The notes beneath the pieces are model-generated. The model ran no database searches, was not told the origin of the DNA, and worked only from the letters and a program-made list of their open reading frames with translations. Below are positions 42,878 through 51,375 of a stretch of 64,000 bases of DNA, piece by piece. Position 1 is the first letter of the stretch. Every line of letters starts with the position of its first letter. The DNA comes from Oceanobacillus iheyensis HTE831. GTDB lineage: Bacteria > Bacillota > Bacilli > Bacillales > Amphibacillaceae. The position numbers and the translations under genes were made by a program. The DNA is taken from assembly GCF_000011245.1 (NCBI RefSeq), contig NC_004193.1:3016501-3080500 (forward strand), in the 5' to 3' direction.

Positions 42878-44452
42878 TTAATCCACATATACGGAATCAA
42901 CAATGGTTCTCGTAAATGTTTCTCCTGTTTTTGTTAAACCTTTTAGTTCAATTGTAATATTATATACGCTACTCTTCTTATCTACTGACAACTCCTTTGC
43001 TAAATTGAAATTTCCTTTCGTCCTATACGTTTTGGTATTGTCCGTGCCAGACTCCGTTATGTGATACGTTGCTTGTAAAGTTTTTTCCTGAACCGCTTCT
43101 GCATTCACTTGCAAATTATAACGAGGCTGTTGTTTTGCACTTAACTCTACATTATTATTAAGAATTAATTTTCCCTTTGTTTTATAATCAACTACCATTA
43201 AGAAGGCATCTTGTTGATCTGAAATAAGTTCTAGTTTCCAATTTCCGGCTTTGGGTTTATTAATAAAAATCATTTGGTTGAAGGAGCCTGCAAAAACTCC
43301 TTCTTCATTTTTTGTGGTTGTCACATCTGGCTTGATTTTCTTCCCGTTTGGATCTATGAGATTTATTTCTGCTAAATTACCCGTAGTCATTAAGTGCAGA
43401 GAAATTTCATTAACATCATTTTCAACTGCAACAGTTGTAGTAGCCTTCTTCTGACTCTCTAAAGGTCCTCCGGAGATCCATTGATTGTTGTTAGAGGAAG
43501 ACAAATTCGCACTTTGAGTAGGTGTGATTAAACTATCTACTGTTTCATTACCCATTAGGTAATTTTCAAATGTGGAGAAACTTTCACCGGTTCTTATCGA
43601 AGTATGATTCCAATCTTCTACCGCCAGTTGCTGCCCGTCCGGTAGACTGCTACTTTCACTCGTTACTACACCATCATTGGACCCAAACTGGGATAAATAC
43701 ATGCCTCCAAACCATGTAGAGGAAAATACAGAACCCCAGCCCGTTCCACCTAATGTGTAATAATTATTGTGATATGCCAAGGGTTGATTATCCATTTCAG
43801 CGCGAAAATTTTCCATATATCCTAGTTGCATGGAATATGTTCCATCACCTTGAGCGCCAAGGAGGTCTGCTAACCACCCTGCAGAAGAACTGTACGCTAA
43901 ATCGGCAAGTTGTGACCCATGATGAGGGCTAGATAATGTAATAACATTGTCTACATATTGCCATGCACCATAATACGCTAATGCCGTCTGCGTATCGACT
44001 CCACCTTTACTATAAGCAACTACTGTTACAGGTCGATCAAAATGTGTAGAAATTTCTCTTATTTTTTCTGCAAGTAATTCCCCATTATCCCACATTGTTG
44101 CAGAGGCTCCACCGGCATCATATAACTGTACAAAAGCAGTTTGATATCCGGCATCAAGCACTGTTTGGTACATATCATTCTCTTCCCAGAAAATCTGCGC
44201 CACATTGTTCAGTCCTGGTACAAATAAAATAACAGGCGCTTCTGAAATTGGATTTGATGGTGTTGAACCAGCGTACCATTCACCTGGAGTCTCTTCGTTC
44301 CCGTTACCTACTTTTCCAGATATGACATTTTCATTTGATTCGCCTTTTAATTTTTGGGGAGCGATTCCTGAAGCCGAAGCATTATAGACTGTAGCAAACG
44401 TGAATATGAAAAAGAAAACGATAAATACAACTTTCTTCATGTTGAGTTGCAT
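42878..44452 (-). CDS. Secreted lipase-like alpha/beta hydrolase
   Basis: This protein of about 524 residues has a signal peptide (MKKVVFIVFFFIFTFATVY...ASA). The N-terminal 300 residues form an alpha/beta hydrolase: oxyanion segment ILFVPGLNN, nucleophile elbow VAYSKGGVD (Ser in A-Y-S-K-G) and later DWNHTSIRTG, likely holding the catalytic His. The C-terminal 200 residues look like beta-sandwich domains. It resembles secreted triacylglycerol lipases/esterases of Bacillaceae; the substrate is not fixed. I start it at the ATG at 44452: GAGGAGG lies six bases upstream and is itself part of an upstream ATG AGG AGG. Monocistronic. Confidence 0.82.
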   Translation of the reverse strand: MQLNMKKVVFIVFFFIFTFATVYNASASGIAPQKLKGESNENVISGKVGNGNEETPGEWYAGSTPSNPISEAPVILFVPGLNNVAQIFWEENDMYQTVLDAGYQTAFVQLYDAGGASATMWDNGELLAEKIREISTHFDRPVTVVAYSKGGVDTQTALAYYGAWQYVDNVITLSSPHHGSQLADLAYSSSAGWLADLLGAQGDGTYSMQLGYMENFRAEMDNQPLAYHNNYYTLGGTGWGSVFSSTWFGGMYLSQFGSNDGVVTSESSSLPDGQQLAVEDWNHTSIRTGESFSTFENYLMGNETVDSLITPTQSANLSSSNNNQWISGGPLESQKKATTTVAVENDVNEISLHLMTTGNLAEINLIDPNGKKIKPDVTTTKNEEGVFAGSFNQMIFINKPKAGNWKLELISDQQDAFLMVVDYKTKGKLILNNNVELSAKQQPRYNLQVNAEAVQEKTLQATYHITESGTDNTKTYRTKGNFNLAKELSVDKKSSVYNITIELKGLTKTGETFTRTIVDSVYVD

Positions 44453-44471
44453 GTTTTTCCTCCTCATTCGT

Positions 44472-44499
44472 TTTTTACTTCACAGAATATGTATGTCAA
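44472..44499 (-). promoter_or_regulatory. Possible promoter of the lipase-like gene
   Basis: A perfect TTGACA (44494-44499, minus strand) is followed after 16 bases by TAAAAA (44472-44477). This would give a very short leader, about 15 bases. An adjacent CAAGA/TCTTG repeat overlaps the -35. Confidence 0.3.
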
Positions 44500-44580
44500 G
44501 ATGTCTTGTCTGATGAGGGTATACATATATTCAGGTGCGGTTTTTACGTTTTACGCATAATCGATGTTTTGTAATGTTTG

Positions 44581-46287
44581 TTAGTATGGAGCATCCATGT
44601 CTTCATTTCCTATTTTCCATGTTTTCAAGCAAAGCTCTAATAGAAATAGATGATCAGAATTATTTAAAGAAAGCCCAGTTAAAGATTCAATTTTGCGTAA
44701 GCGATACAGAAGCGACTGTCGATGTAAATGTAATGATCTCGCTGTTTGACTAACATTTCCACGATATTGATGAAATGCTGTGAATGTTCCAATCAAATCC
44801 ATTTGTCTCTCTGCTTCATACTTTATCAAAGGAGTTATCGTATTTTTCATCATTTCCTGCATATCGTCAAATTCATAAAGATTTAAAAGAATTCGATCGA
44901 GACCGGTTTGATCATACCAAGTACGTCGCTTTTCTTTTCGGTAGCCGATTTTTAGTGCAGTACGAGCCTGCTGATAACTGACGTGGTAATCGGAGAAGTG
45001 TTTGACTCGCTTGCCTAGTCCCCATATCATTTCAATATCTGGCAGAAGATGCTGCAAGCGACGGTCTATCATATCTAAAAAATCGGTCGCATACTCATGA
45101 TCAGTTTGATGTTCCACTTGCAAGTAAATAAGAAATACTTCTTCATTTCGTGTTAATAACCATTGACGTTCCAGTGTTGTTGCCGCATAAATTATTTCTT
45201 CTTCTATATATCTGTGCATACTTTTCTTCCATGATTCAAACGTATGCCCCTCTTGAACTCTTCTCTCAAATATCCGCCCCATATTTTCCGCAAAACCAAC
45301 AATACAAACATATTCGTTATGCAATTCATATCCAAGTAAGCCTGCACGTGATACAGCTTCTTCATATGATTGAAAGTAACCTTTCGCTAATTCATCGACA
45401 AAATCACTGCGGAGTCGAATTTTTGTTTCTTCTATAGCATTTCTTTTCGATAACCATAGAGCAATGGTTGTAGCTGCATGTTCAATAATATGAACTCGAT
45501 TCGTCGTTAAAAAGGATTCCTTTTCTTCACCTTCTGGAAGTGAAACAAAAAGATAACCTTGTGGCTCCCCAGAAACTTGTAGAATTGGTATTTGTACGAG
45601 CGCATGTTCCGATTGCGTTTCTTCTATGAGGTCAAATTTTTGAATAAGGGGATCGTTATTGTTTTGAACAGTCTGTTGGCGTGGGACCTTACCATTTACT
45701 ACATTCTGCTTCCACCGTTCTTGAACTTGTTCTGTATAAAGCTCCCTATCAAATAGGTTTCCATATCGATCGGATAAATAAATAGTTGCTTCCATCTCCT
45801 CTTGAATGAAGCTAAGAATATGATTTAAATCGTGTTCTGCTAAAATAAGATTTAACAACTTTTGTTGAACCCGTTCAGACCGTTTTCGTTCTTCGCTACC
45901 CGCATCAGTTAATTGCAGCATAACCGTTTCTACAATATTGGCAAACCGGATTTCCCAAGGCAAAACAATAATAACGAAGTCGTGTTGCTTCGCCATATCG
46001 ATCACTTCTTTTGGTATATCATAGATAAATCGCCCAAGTGCAATCATAAGTGCAGCAGCTTTTGATTCAATCACATCTTTTACAAACTCAATAAACAGAT
46101 CGGGATCATTTTTACAGCCAATTGCTGTCGTTAACACGATTTCATTTTTCCGAACAAAATTTTCTACAGGCAATTCAATTACAGATATCCATTGAACATC
46201 TTTCTTACTCGTTAGTAATTTACCAGTCACTACCTTAGCATCTATTAACAACTCTTCACGAAGAACTTCTTCCACGGTTAATCCCAT
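44581..46287 (-). CDS. PucR-family transcriptional regulator
   Basis: This regulator of about 568 residues has the PucR layout. An N-terminal PucR domain (1-125) begins LTVEEVLREELL and includes LTTAIG. A central GGDEF/CdaR-like part (about 290-410) follows. A C-terminal helix-turn-helix has YRGNVSQTARSLHLHRQSLLYRLRKI. Such proteins activate purine, amino acid or amine catabolism genes in response to an intracellular ligand. I use the ATG at 46287 with AGGAGAGG six bases upstream; a TTG at 46293 overlaps that site. It lies upstream of the lipase, spo0M and the DoeA-like cluster on the same strand and is a candidate regulator of the catabolic genes. Confidence 0.9.
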   Translation of the reverse strand: MGLTVEEVLREELLIDAKVVTGKLLTSKKDVQWISVIELPVENFVRKNEIVLTTAIGCKNDPDLFIEFVKDVIESKAAALMIALGRFIYDIPKEVIDMAKQHDFVIIVLPWEIRFANIVETVMLQLTDAGSEERKRSERVQQKLLNLILAEHDLNHILSFIQEEMEATIYLSDRYGNLFDRELYTEQVQERWKQNVVNGKVPRQQTVQNNNDPLIQKFDLIEETQSEHALVQIPILQVSGEPQGYLFVSLPEGEEKESFLTTNRVHIIEHAATTIALWLSKRNAIEETKIRLRSDFVDELAKGYFQSYEEAVSRAGLLGYELHNEYVCIVGFAENMGRIFERRVQEGHTFESWKKSMHRYIEEEIIYAATTLERQWLLTRNEEVFLIYLQVEHQTDHEYATDFLDMIDRRLQHLLPDIEMIWGLGKRVKHFSDYHVSYQQARTALKIGYRKEKRRTWYDQTGLDRILLNLYEFDDMQEMMKNTITPLIKYEAERQMDLIGTFTAFHQYRGNVSQTARSLHLHRQSLLYRLRKIESLTGLSLNNSDHLFLLELCLKTWKIGNEDMDAPY

Positions 46288-46441
46288 TAACAACCTCTCC
46301 TCTCCACCCCAAATTGAAATAGAAAAGATTATATTTATCGAAATAGCGCTTTTTTCATATTTTAACAGATTGAATCAAGATTGAGGAGTTATTTTTGGAT
46401 TAGTTTGACATTTTAAGACGCAGGTTGTTTACGATATCAAA

Positions 46442-46966
46442 TTAAAACAGCAAATCCATAATCACTGCTGCTTCTTTATTGTAAATTTGATACATGAAAA
46501 CCATTAATATAATTAATCCAAATAAGCGATGGTCTGGAGATATCTGTTCATCTATTTTAAATACCGATTTCCCGGAAAATTTTGCAGGACGGATTACTGC
46601 TACTTTTTGTTTATTCACTTTAACAATAATATCCTCTTTCCAGTTCTCTTCTATAAATATATCATCGTTTTCGATTACACCTGTCACACAAAAATAAAGG
46701 AGATTATCACCAAGTTTATCCTTTAATGTGTATGTATGCTCTGCATGAATGACGCCATACGAAGGTTGTATCACATTCTTCCAACTTCTTTTCTTTATTC
46801 CTACGATCGTAGAACTTCCTTCCACTGGTTTAAAATTAAATACATTTTTTCGCTCGTATCCTTCTTTTCGAATACCGGTAACCTCACCAATAATTTTTTC
46901 ATTTTCGTCTACAAGGTGAATTCCCTTATTCGAGAAGAATTTCTCAGTTAATGTATATTGCTTCAT
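46442..46966 (-). CDS. Tubby/LURP-like beta-barrel protein of unknown function
   Basis: This 174-residue protein has alternating beta-strand character, with a membrane-like C-terminal segment (RLFGLIILMVFMYQIYN). The pattern KFFSNKGIHLVDENEKIIGEV, then YERKNVFNF, VGIKKRSWKNVI and FCVTGVI resembles the tubby C-terminal-like or LURP-one-related fold found in some Bacilli proteins. Homologues of that fold bind phospholipids, but I cannot assign a function here. The start codon has AAAGGAAATA upstream. It is an isolated gene followed by nothing on the same strand until the PucR regulator. Confidence 0.65.
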   Translation of the reverse strand: MKQYTLTEKFFSNKGIHLVDENEKIIGEVTGIRKEGYERKNVFNFKPVEGSSTIVGIKKRSWKNVIQPSYGVIHAEHTYTLKDKLGDNLLYFCVTGVIENDDIFIEENWKEDIIVKVNKQKVAVIRPAKFSGKSVFKIDEQISPDHRLFGLIILMVFMYQIYNKEAAVIMDLLF

Positions 46967-46989
46967 AAATATATTTCCTTTCTAATGAA

Positions 46990-47034
46990 TTATCGACCGG
47001 AATTTCTTGGTTCCTCCGATTATGGGCACTTATC
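46990..47034. repeat. Palindromic intergenic repeat, copy 3
   Basis: This unit runs from TTATCGACCGGAATTTC to TATGGGCACTTATC. It is degenerate relative to 21808-21852 but keeps the GGCACT end and the CGACCGGAATT end at the same spacing. Confidence 0.5.
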
Positions 47035-47040
47035 TTTTTT

Positions 47041-47086
47041 ATGAGTTACCTTTTTCTTGTTTCCTTTCTAATTATGGGCACTCATC
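47041..47086. repeat. Palindromic intergenic repeat, copy 4
   Basis: This unit runs from ATGAGTTACC to TATGGGCACTCATC, directly after copy 3. Tandem pairing is thus seen at both sites, 25 kb apart. Confidence 0.55.
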
Positions 47087-47174
47087 TCCTCTATTATGTT
47101 ACCGCTACCATTAAAAATCCTCCTCTCCACCACCGTATGTTGAAGTGTCGAGAGCTGGTGTTATTCCATTTAAA

Positions 47175-47211
47175 AAGCATGCATTTCAATTAAATTTTAG
47201 AATGCATGCTT
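47175..47211 (-). terminator. Terminator after the EpuA-like gene
   Basis: An 11-bp perfect stem (AAGCATGCATT/AATGCATGCTT) is followed by TTT on the minus strand, 18 bases past the stop codon. It closes the mbl-flhO-flhP transcription block. Confidence 0.8.
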
Positions 47212-47228
47212 ACTGTTTATGATTTATT

Positions 47229-47570
47229 TTATTCGGATTTATAGACAATATCAATAATATGCTGCCATGTTTCCTTCTTTAGTACTTCAGTTGGTGGTCC
47301 ATCTCCAATAACTCCATATCCCACCATGAGTCCAATCACGAGAGCGGAGACACAAAAAATAGAAATTACAATAATGCGCAGCCAGATAGGAAATACACGA
47401 ATTCTGGGAAATTTTGCATCTCGTTTCTCTTTTTTTTGTAATTTCTTTTGCTTTTTACGGGTGTCCTGATTTTTCTCTTTATTCTGAGCCACTTGTGCCT
47501 CGCTGCTAGTTGCAGCTTTTTCATTTTTGGCACGGCGTTTTTGTTGTTTTTCAGTTTCATTAGTAGACAT
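47229..47570 (-). CDS. EpuA-like small membrane protein
   Basis: This 113-residue protein has a very basic, low-complexity N-terminus (1-58, Lys/Gln/Glu rich), one membrane helix (IWLRIIVISIFCVSALVIGLM) and a short outer tail with YGVIGDGPPTEVLKKETWQHI. The helix and tail match the EpuA family, often mislabelled in databases as an RNA polymerase beta subunit. The family is widespread in Firmicutes next to flhP or fabZ, and its role is poorly defined. It follows flhP by about 100 bases and ends at a terminator, so it is probably the last gene of the block. Confidence 0.82.
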   Translation of the reverse strand: MSTNETEKQQKRRAKNEKAATSSEAQVAQNKEKNQDTRKKQKKLQKKEKRDAKFPRIRVFPIWLRIIVISIFCVSALVIGLMVGYGVIGDGPPTEVLKKETWQHIIDIVYKSE

Positions 47571-47672
47571 GATTGTTTCTCCTAACTCAAATACAAATCA
47601 ACATATTGACCAAATTACGTTTCTTAGTTTACGCAGAATTAGAACGAACTGCAAGAGAGATGCGATTTGGAA

Positions 47673-48503
47673 TTACGAGCGAATTTGATTGACTAGTCCC
47701 ATCATTTGATCGCCCATTGTAATTGTACGTGAATTAAATTGATACAATCGTTGTGTCATTAATAAATCTGACATTTCTTTAGAAATATCTACATTTGATT
47801 GTTCCAATGCTTTAGATTGTAAAATCGCAGTTTGCGGATTCGTTTCTTGAATGATCTCTTCTGCATTAAATCCTAGTGCTTCTAAATTGGGTAGTTGAAA
47901 TAAATTCTGACCGGTTGATTCTAATAAACGTGGGCGAATTGCTTCAACGACCGAAAGCTGATCTTCTATTGCTTGTTGTCCATTACGCTCAACTAGCAGT
48001 TGACCATATTCATTTATTTCAATGGAATCAAAACCATCTTGTATTAAAATCGGGCCGTTATTACCGATAACTGGATTACCATCCGATGTCGAGAGCATCA
48101 TTTGACCATTCTCCATTGGACTGAGATAAAACGATCCATCACGAGTATAACGTGTTCCAACCTGTCCATTTTCGGTTACTTCAACTTGGAATAATAGGTT
48201 TTCACTTGTTAATGCTACATCAAGATCTCGATTTGTTTCTTGAATAGCTCCTTGATTCAGATTCATATTCGTAGAACCCAGTCTTGACCCTGAACCCACA
48301 CGAATACCATCTGGAGTTAATCGACCTTGTGCATTAGCCGGATCCGTTAAATTATTCACCTGTTGTGTAAGTAAGGATGAAAATTCAGCTTGTCTACTTT
48401 TATAGCCAGTAGTTTGGCTATTTGCCATATTATTACCAATTAAATCAAGCTTATTTTGCAATTGATTCATTGTAACAGCAGCCTGTATCATCATTTGTGA
48501 CAT
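47673..48503 (-). CDS. flhP: Flagellar hook-basal body rod-type protein FlhP
   Basis: This 276-residue protein of the FlgG/FlgF rod family has an N-terminal coiled segment with NQLQNKLDLIGNNMANSQTTGYKSRQ and a C-terminal helix with ALEQSNVDISKEMSDLLMTQRLYQFNSRTI, both diagnostic of rod and hook proteins that polymerise through terminal coiled coils. Length and position after flhO match B. subtilis FlhP. It should form the distal rod of the flagellum. Start: ATG with GGAGGG upstream. It follows flhO by 21 bases. Confidence 0.93.
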   Translation of the reverse strand: MSQMMIQAAVTMNQLQNKLDLIGNNMANSQTTGYKSRQAEFSSLLTQQVNNLTDPANAQGRLTPDGIRVGSGSRLGSTNMNLNQGAIQETNRDLDVALTSENLLFQVEVTENGQVGTRYTRDGSFYLSPMENGQMMLSTSDGNPVIGNNGPILIQDGFDSIEINEYGQLLVERNGQQAIEDQLSVVEAIRPRLLESTGQNLFQLPNLEALGFNAEEIIQETNPQTAILQSKALEQSNVDISKEMSDLLMTQRLYQFNSRTITMGDQMMGLVNQIRS

Positions 48504-48524
48504 CGTTTATATCCCTCCAGAACC

Positions 48525-49334
48525 TTATCCAAGACGACCTATTTCATTTACTGTTTTTCCTAAACTTTCATCATATGCACGTAAAACACGTTGGTTTGTT
48601 TCAAATAATCGGTACGCATTCATCATGTCTGTCATTGTTTGCATGGTATTCACATTTGATTGTTCTAAAGCACCTTGTTGCAATGAAAATGTCGCAGCAG
48701 CTGGTACATCTATTGATTCTCCTGCAAATAAATCATTTCCTTCTTTTACAAGCTGATTCGAATCTTCCACATAGCGAATACCTAATGGGAACGTACCATC
48801 TGCTGTCTGAACAAAACCTTCTGGTGTTACAACATAATCTAAACCATTTGTCTGAATCGGGTTGCCTGCTTCATCAAGAACATAATTTCCTTGATTGGTT
48901 ACAAGAAAGCCTTCTCCATCAACAGTAAAATTACCATTACGTGTGAGTCTTTCTTCGCCATTCTCGTTTTGAACAGAAAAGAATAGAAATCCATTTTCAT
49001 CAGGAACTTGTCCTTGAATTATTGCTACGTCTGTAGATAATCCAGTCTCCTGAACATCACCTTGAGCAAAGTTAGGTACAGTTTCTTGAACATAGACCCC
49101 CGTATTGATCGGACCAATCGTCTGACTTATCGGGAAGTTCATTCCACCTTGTGATGTTGGAATTTGACTACTGGAACCTGTCTGTTGCAATAATAGTTCT
49201 GGAAATGCTCGGATAGTTGTTTGATCTGCTTTATATCCAGGAGTATTCGCATTTGCGATATTATTCGATAGTGATTCTTGCTGCCGTTGTTGTGTAATCA
49301 TACCACTGGCAGCTGTATATAAACCTCTTAACAT
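48525..49334 (-). CDS. flhO: Flagellar hook-basal body rod-type protein FlhO
   Basis: This protein of about 269 residues belongs to the FlgG/FlgF family. It has MLRGLYTAASGMITQQRQQES and LSNNIANANTPGYKADQ at the N-terminus and GALEQSNVNTMQTMTDMMNA near the C-terminus. I use the ATG at 49334, eight bases after GGGAG; a TTG six codons upstream is unlikely. It follows mbl and precedes flhP, the B. subtilis order. It probably forms the proximal rod of the flagellar basal body. Confidence 0.93.
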   Translation of the reverse strand: MLRGLYTAASGMITQQRQQESLSNNIANANTPGYKADQTTIRAFPELLLQQTGSSSQIPTSQGGMNFPISQTIGPINTGVYVQETVPNFAQGDVQETGLSTDVAIIQGQVPDENGFLFFSVQNENGEERLTRNGNFTVDGEGFLVTNQGNYVLDEAGNPIQTNGLDYVVTPEGFVQTADGTFPLGIRYVEDSNQLVKEGNDLFAGESIDVPAAATFSLQQGALEQSNVNTMQTMTDMMNAYRLFETNQRVLRAYDESLGKTVNEIGRLG

Positions 49335-49402
49335 GGTATTCTCTCCCGTCAATTTAGAAAGTACATACTTATTTCTAATTTCGGTATGAACGGTCGAAAC
49401 GT

Positions 49403-50404
49403 TTAGCTAATATTTCGTTTTTCTACTTTATCAATATTTTCTAGCATAATGCCTGTACCTTTGGCTACACAATCCATTGGATCTTCAGCGATGAACACAG
49501 GAACTTTTAATTCTTCTGCTAGTAATTGATCAATTCCATGAAGTAATGCTCCTCCACCAGTCAAGATTACCCCTCTGTCTATAATATCAGCAGACAACTC
49601 TGGTGGTGTGCGTTCTAATACTGATTTTGCAGCTTGGACAATTAAAGATACAGATTCGCCTAAAGCAGATTGTATTTCTTCAGACCCAATAGAGATAGTT
49701 CTTGGAAGACCTGATACCATATCTCTTCCTCGAATATCCATGGATTCGTTACGTGAATTTTTAAAAACGGTAGCAACATTTATTTTGATCTCTTCTGCTG
49801 TACGTTCTCCAATTAATAATTTGTATTTCTTCTTAATGTATTGCATAATTTCTATATCAAACTTGTCACCGGCCATTTTAATTGATTCAGAAGTAACGAT
49901 GCCTCCCATAGAAAGTACGGCTACATCGGTCGTACCTCCACCAATATCCACTACCATGTTTCCGCTCGGTTGATAAATTTCCATTCCTGCACCAATGGCA
50001 GCTACTTTTGGTTCTTCTTCTAGATAAACTTTTTTACCGCCAGATTTTTCAGCTGCTTCCTTAATCGCTTTTTGCTCAACTTTTGTAATATTCGTCGGAC
50101 AGCAAATAAGCATTCTAGGTTTAGATAGAACACCTTTGACATTAATCTTATTTATAAAATGCTTCAGCATAGCTTCTGTTACATCAAAGTCTGCGATTAC
50201 ACCGTCTTTCAAGGGGCGAAGCGCTTCGATATTTCCTGGTGTACGTCCAACCATTCTTCTCGCGTCTTCACCAACCTCAAGTACTTTACCAGTATTGCGG
50301 TCCATCGCTACGACAGATGGTTCATTAAGAACAATTCCCTTACCTTTTACATGAATCAATACATTGGCAGTACCAAGGTCGATTCCAATATCTCTGGAAA
50401 ACAT
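49403..50404 (-). CDS. mbl: MreB-like cell-shape protein Mbl
   Basis: This 333-residue bacterial actin guides lateral wall synthesis. It has phosphate-1 IGIDLGTANVLIHVKGKG, phosphate-2 MVVDIGGGTTDVAVLSMGG and the adenosine motif GVILTGGGALLHGI. MDCVAKGTGIMLENI at the C-terminus is typical of Mbl. Position between spoIIID and flhO is the B. subtilis order. Start: ATG with TAGGAGG eight bases upstream. A SigA promoter about 55 bases upstream allows expression independent of spoIIID. Confidence 0.96.
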   Translation of the reverse strand: MFSRDIGIDLGTANVLIHVKGKGIVLNEPSVVAMDRNTGKVLEVGEDARRMVGRTPGNIEALRPLKDGVIADFDVTEAMLKHFINKINVKGVLSKPRMLICCPTNITKVEQKAIKEAAEKSGGKKVYLEEEPKVAAIGAGMEIYQPSGNMVVDIGGGTTDVAVLSMGGIVTSESIKMAGDKFDIEIMQYIKKKYKLLIGERTAEEIKINVATVFKNSRNESMDIRGRDMVSGLPRTISIGSEEIQSALGESVSLIVQAAKSVLERTPPELSADIIDRGVILTGGGALLHGIDQLLAEELKVPVFIAEDPMDCVAKGTGIMLENIDKVEKRNIS

Positions 50405-50460
50405 GAATCAAAATCCTCCTAGCGTTACAATCTTGCACCGTCCGAAGACATAATGCTACT

Positions 50461-50490
50461 ATTATAATATTTTACCACAAAAATCCACAA
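50461..50490 (-). promoter_or_regulatory. SigA promoter of mbl
   Basis: On the minus strand TTGTGG (50485-50490) and a perfect TATAAT (50461-50466) are separated by 18 bases. A long-lived vegetative promoter here fits the separate terminator of spoIIID upstream. Confidence 0.55.
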
Positions 50491-50551
50491 TTAACTGCAT
50501 ATTGATTAATATTTTGTCTAAAAAGTAGGAGAGATGGTGTATTGAGCAATA

Positions 50552-50598
50552 AAGAAAAACAGTAGGTTGACCTATATAACGTCATTTTACCTACTGTT
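50552..50598 (-). terminator. Terminator of spoIIID
   Basis: AACAGTAGGT and ACCTACTGTT (10-bp perfect arms at 50558-50567 and 50589-50598) with a 21-base loop are followed by TTTCTTT on the minus strand, about 60 bases after the spoIIID stop. Confidence 0.75.
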
Positions 50599-50660
50599 TA
50601 TAAATGAAATTGGATCTTATGGATTATTCTTTGTACACACTCCTTTCTTAAGTAAATACC

Positions 50661-50945
50661 TTATCCTGCTGGCTTCTTCTCTGTCTCTAACGGCTTACCA
50701 TCAATTTTATATTTTTGTCTAGTGGCCTCACCCCCACGCAGGTGTCGAATTGCTTTATGATATTCAAGTATTTCTTTCACTTGAATCGCTAACTCAGGAT
50801 TGATTTCTGGTAATCGTTCGGTAAGGTCTTTATGAACTGTACTTTTTGAAACACCGAACTCTTTTGCGATTGTTCGGACGGTTTTTCTTGTTTCTACGAC
50901 ATGTCTTCCTATCCTGATTGTTCTCTCTTTGATGTAATCATGCAC
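50661..50945 (-). CDS. spoIIID: Sporulation transcriptional regulator SpoIIID
   Basis: This 94-residue DNA-binding protein activates or represses SigE-dependent genes in the mother cell. The helix-turn-helix is VRTIAKEFGVSKSTVHKDL, followed by the basic C-terminal region GGEATRQKYK that contacts DNA in SpoIIID. Length matches the family. Start: ATG (50945) with GGGAGGCG upstream. A SigE-like promoter lies about 80 bases before it. Confidence 0.96.
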   Translation of the reverse strand: MHDYIKERTIRIGRHVVETRKTVRTIAKEFGVSKSTVHKDLTERLPEINPELAIQVKEILEYHKAIRHLRGGEATRQKYKIDGKPLETEKKPAG

Positions 50946-51024
50946 ACCGTTCGCCTCCCTAAGTTGTAATTCCGAGGTGTAATTTGAGACAGGGTGTTAT
51001 ACGTTGTTATGTTTGTCTAAATAG

Positions 51025-51052
51025 AAAAGTATGCTAAATAGATCGGATATGT
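51025..51052 (-). promoter_or_regulatory. Possible SigE promoter of spoIIID
   Basis: On the minus strand ACATATC (51046-51052) and CATACTTTT (51025-51033), 12 bases apart, resemble SigE -35 and -10 elements (ATATT and CATACA-T). Known SigE control of spoIIID supports this. The gap 50946-51161 holds no other supported feature. Confidence 0.4.
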
Positions 51053-51161
51053 AGCTGCTTGAAAAATATAAGTAGCCCAATGTTCCTTGTGGAGCAAGAA
51101 GTAGACAACGCAAGCTCTCACCTCAGAAAGTTCGATTGCATGGTTTGTAACATTTTATTAC

Positions 51162-51374
51162 TTAAGGCTGGTATTTATGATTAATTTTGAACAATTCAGA
51201 ATTTGGACAGGGTGTTTTTTTCCATATCATGGCTAATGACAAATTTCTATTACAAATACTGCTTATATTTATGCGAAAACTTAGACTCCGATGAATGAAT
51301 TCTTTTTGGGTATAAATAACAAAAAACCAAACTATCATCGGCACAGACCAGATCATAATTTGGTTACTCTTCAT
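51162..51374 (-). CDS. Candidate small peptide gene directly after the AimR-like gene
   Basis: This 70-codon frame starts at an ATG one base after the AimR-like stop codon; a GGAGG lies 15 bases before it inside the preceding gene. The product begins with MKSNQ and a hydrophobic stretch (IMIWSVPMIVWFFVIYT), as in a signal peptide, followed by a basic region (KEFIHRSLSFRIN) and a polar C-terminus with two Cys. Phage aimP genes occupy exactly this position and encode short secreted pre-peptides of about 40-60 residues. The C-terminus here does not look like known hexapeptides, and the frame could be chance. Low confidence. Confidence 0.35.
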   Translation of the reverse strand: MKSNQIMIWSVPMIVWFFVIYTQKEFIHRSLSFRINISSICNRNLSLAMIWKKTPCPNSELFKINHKYQP

Positions 51375-51375
51375 T

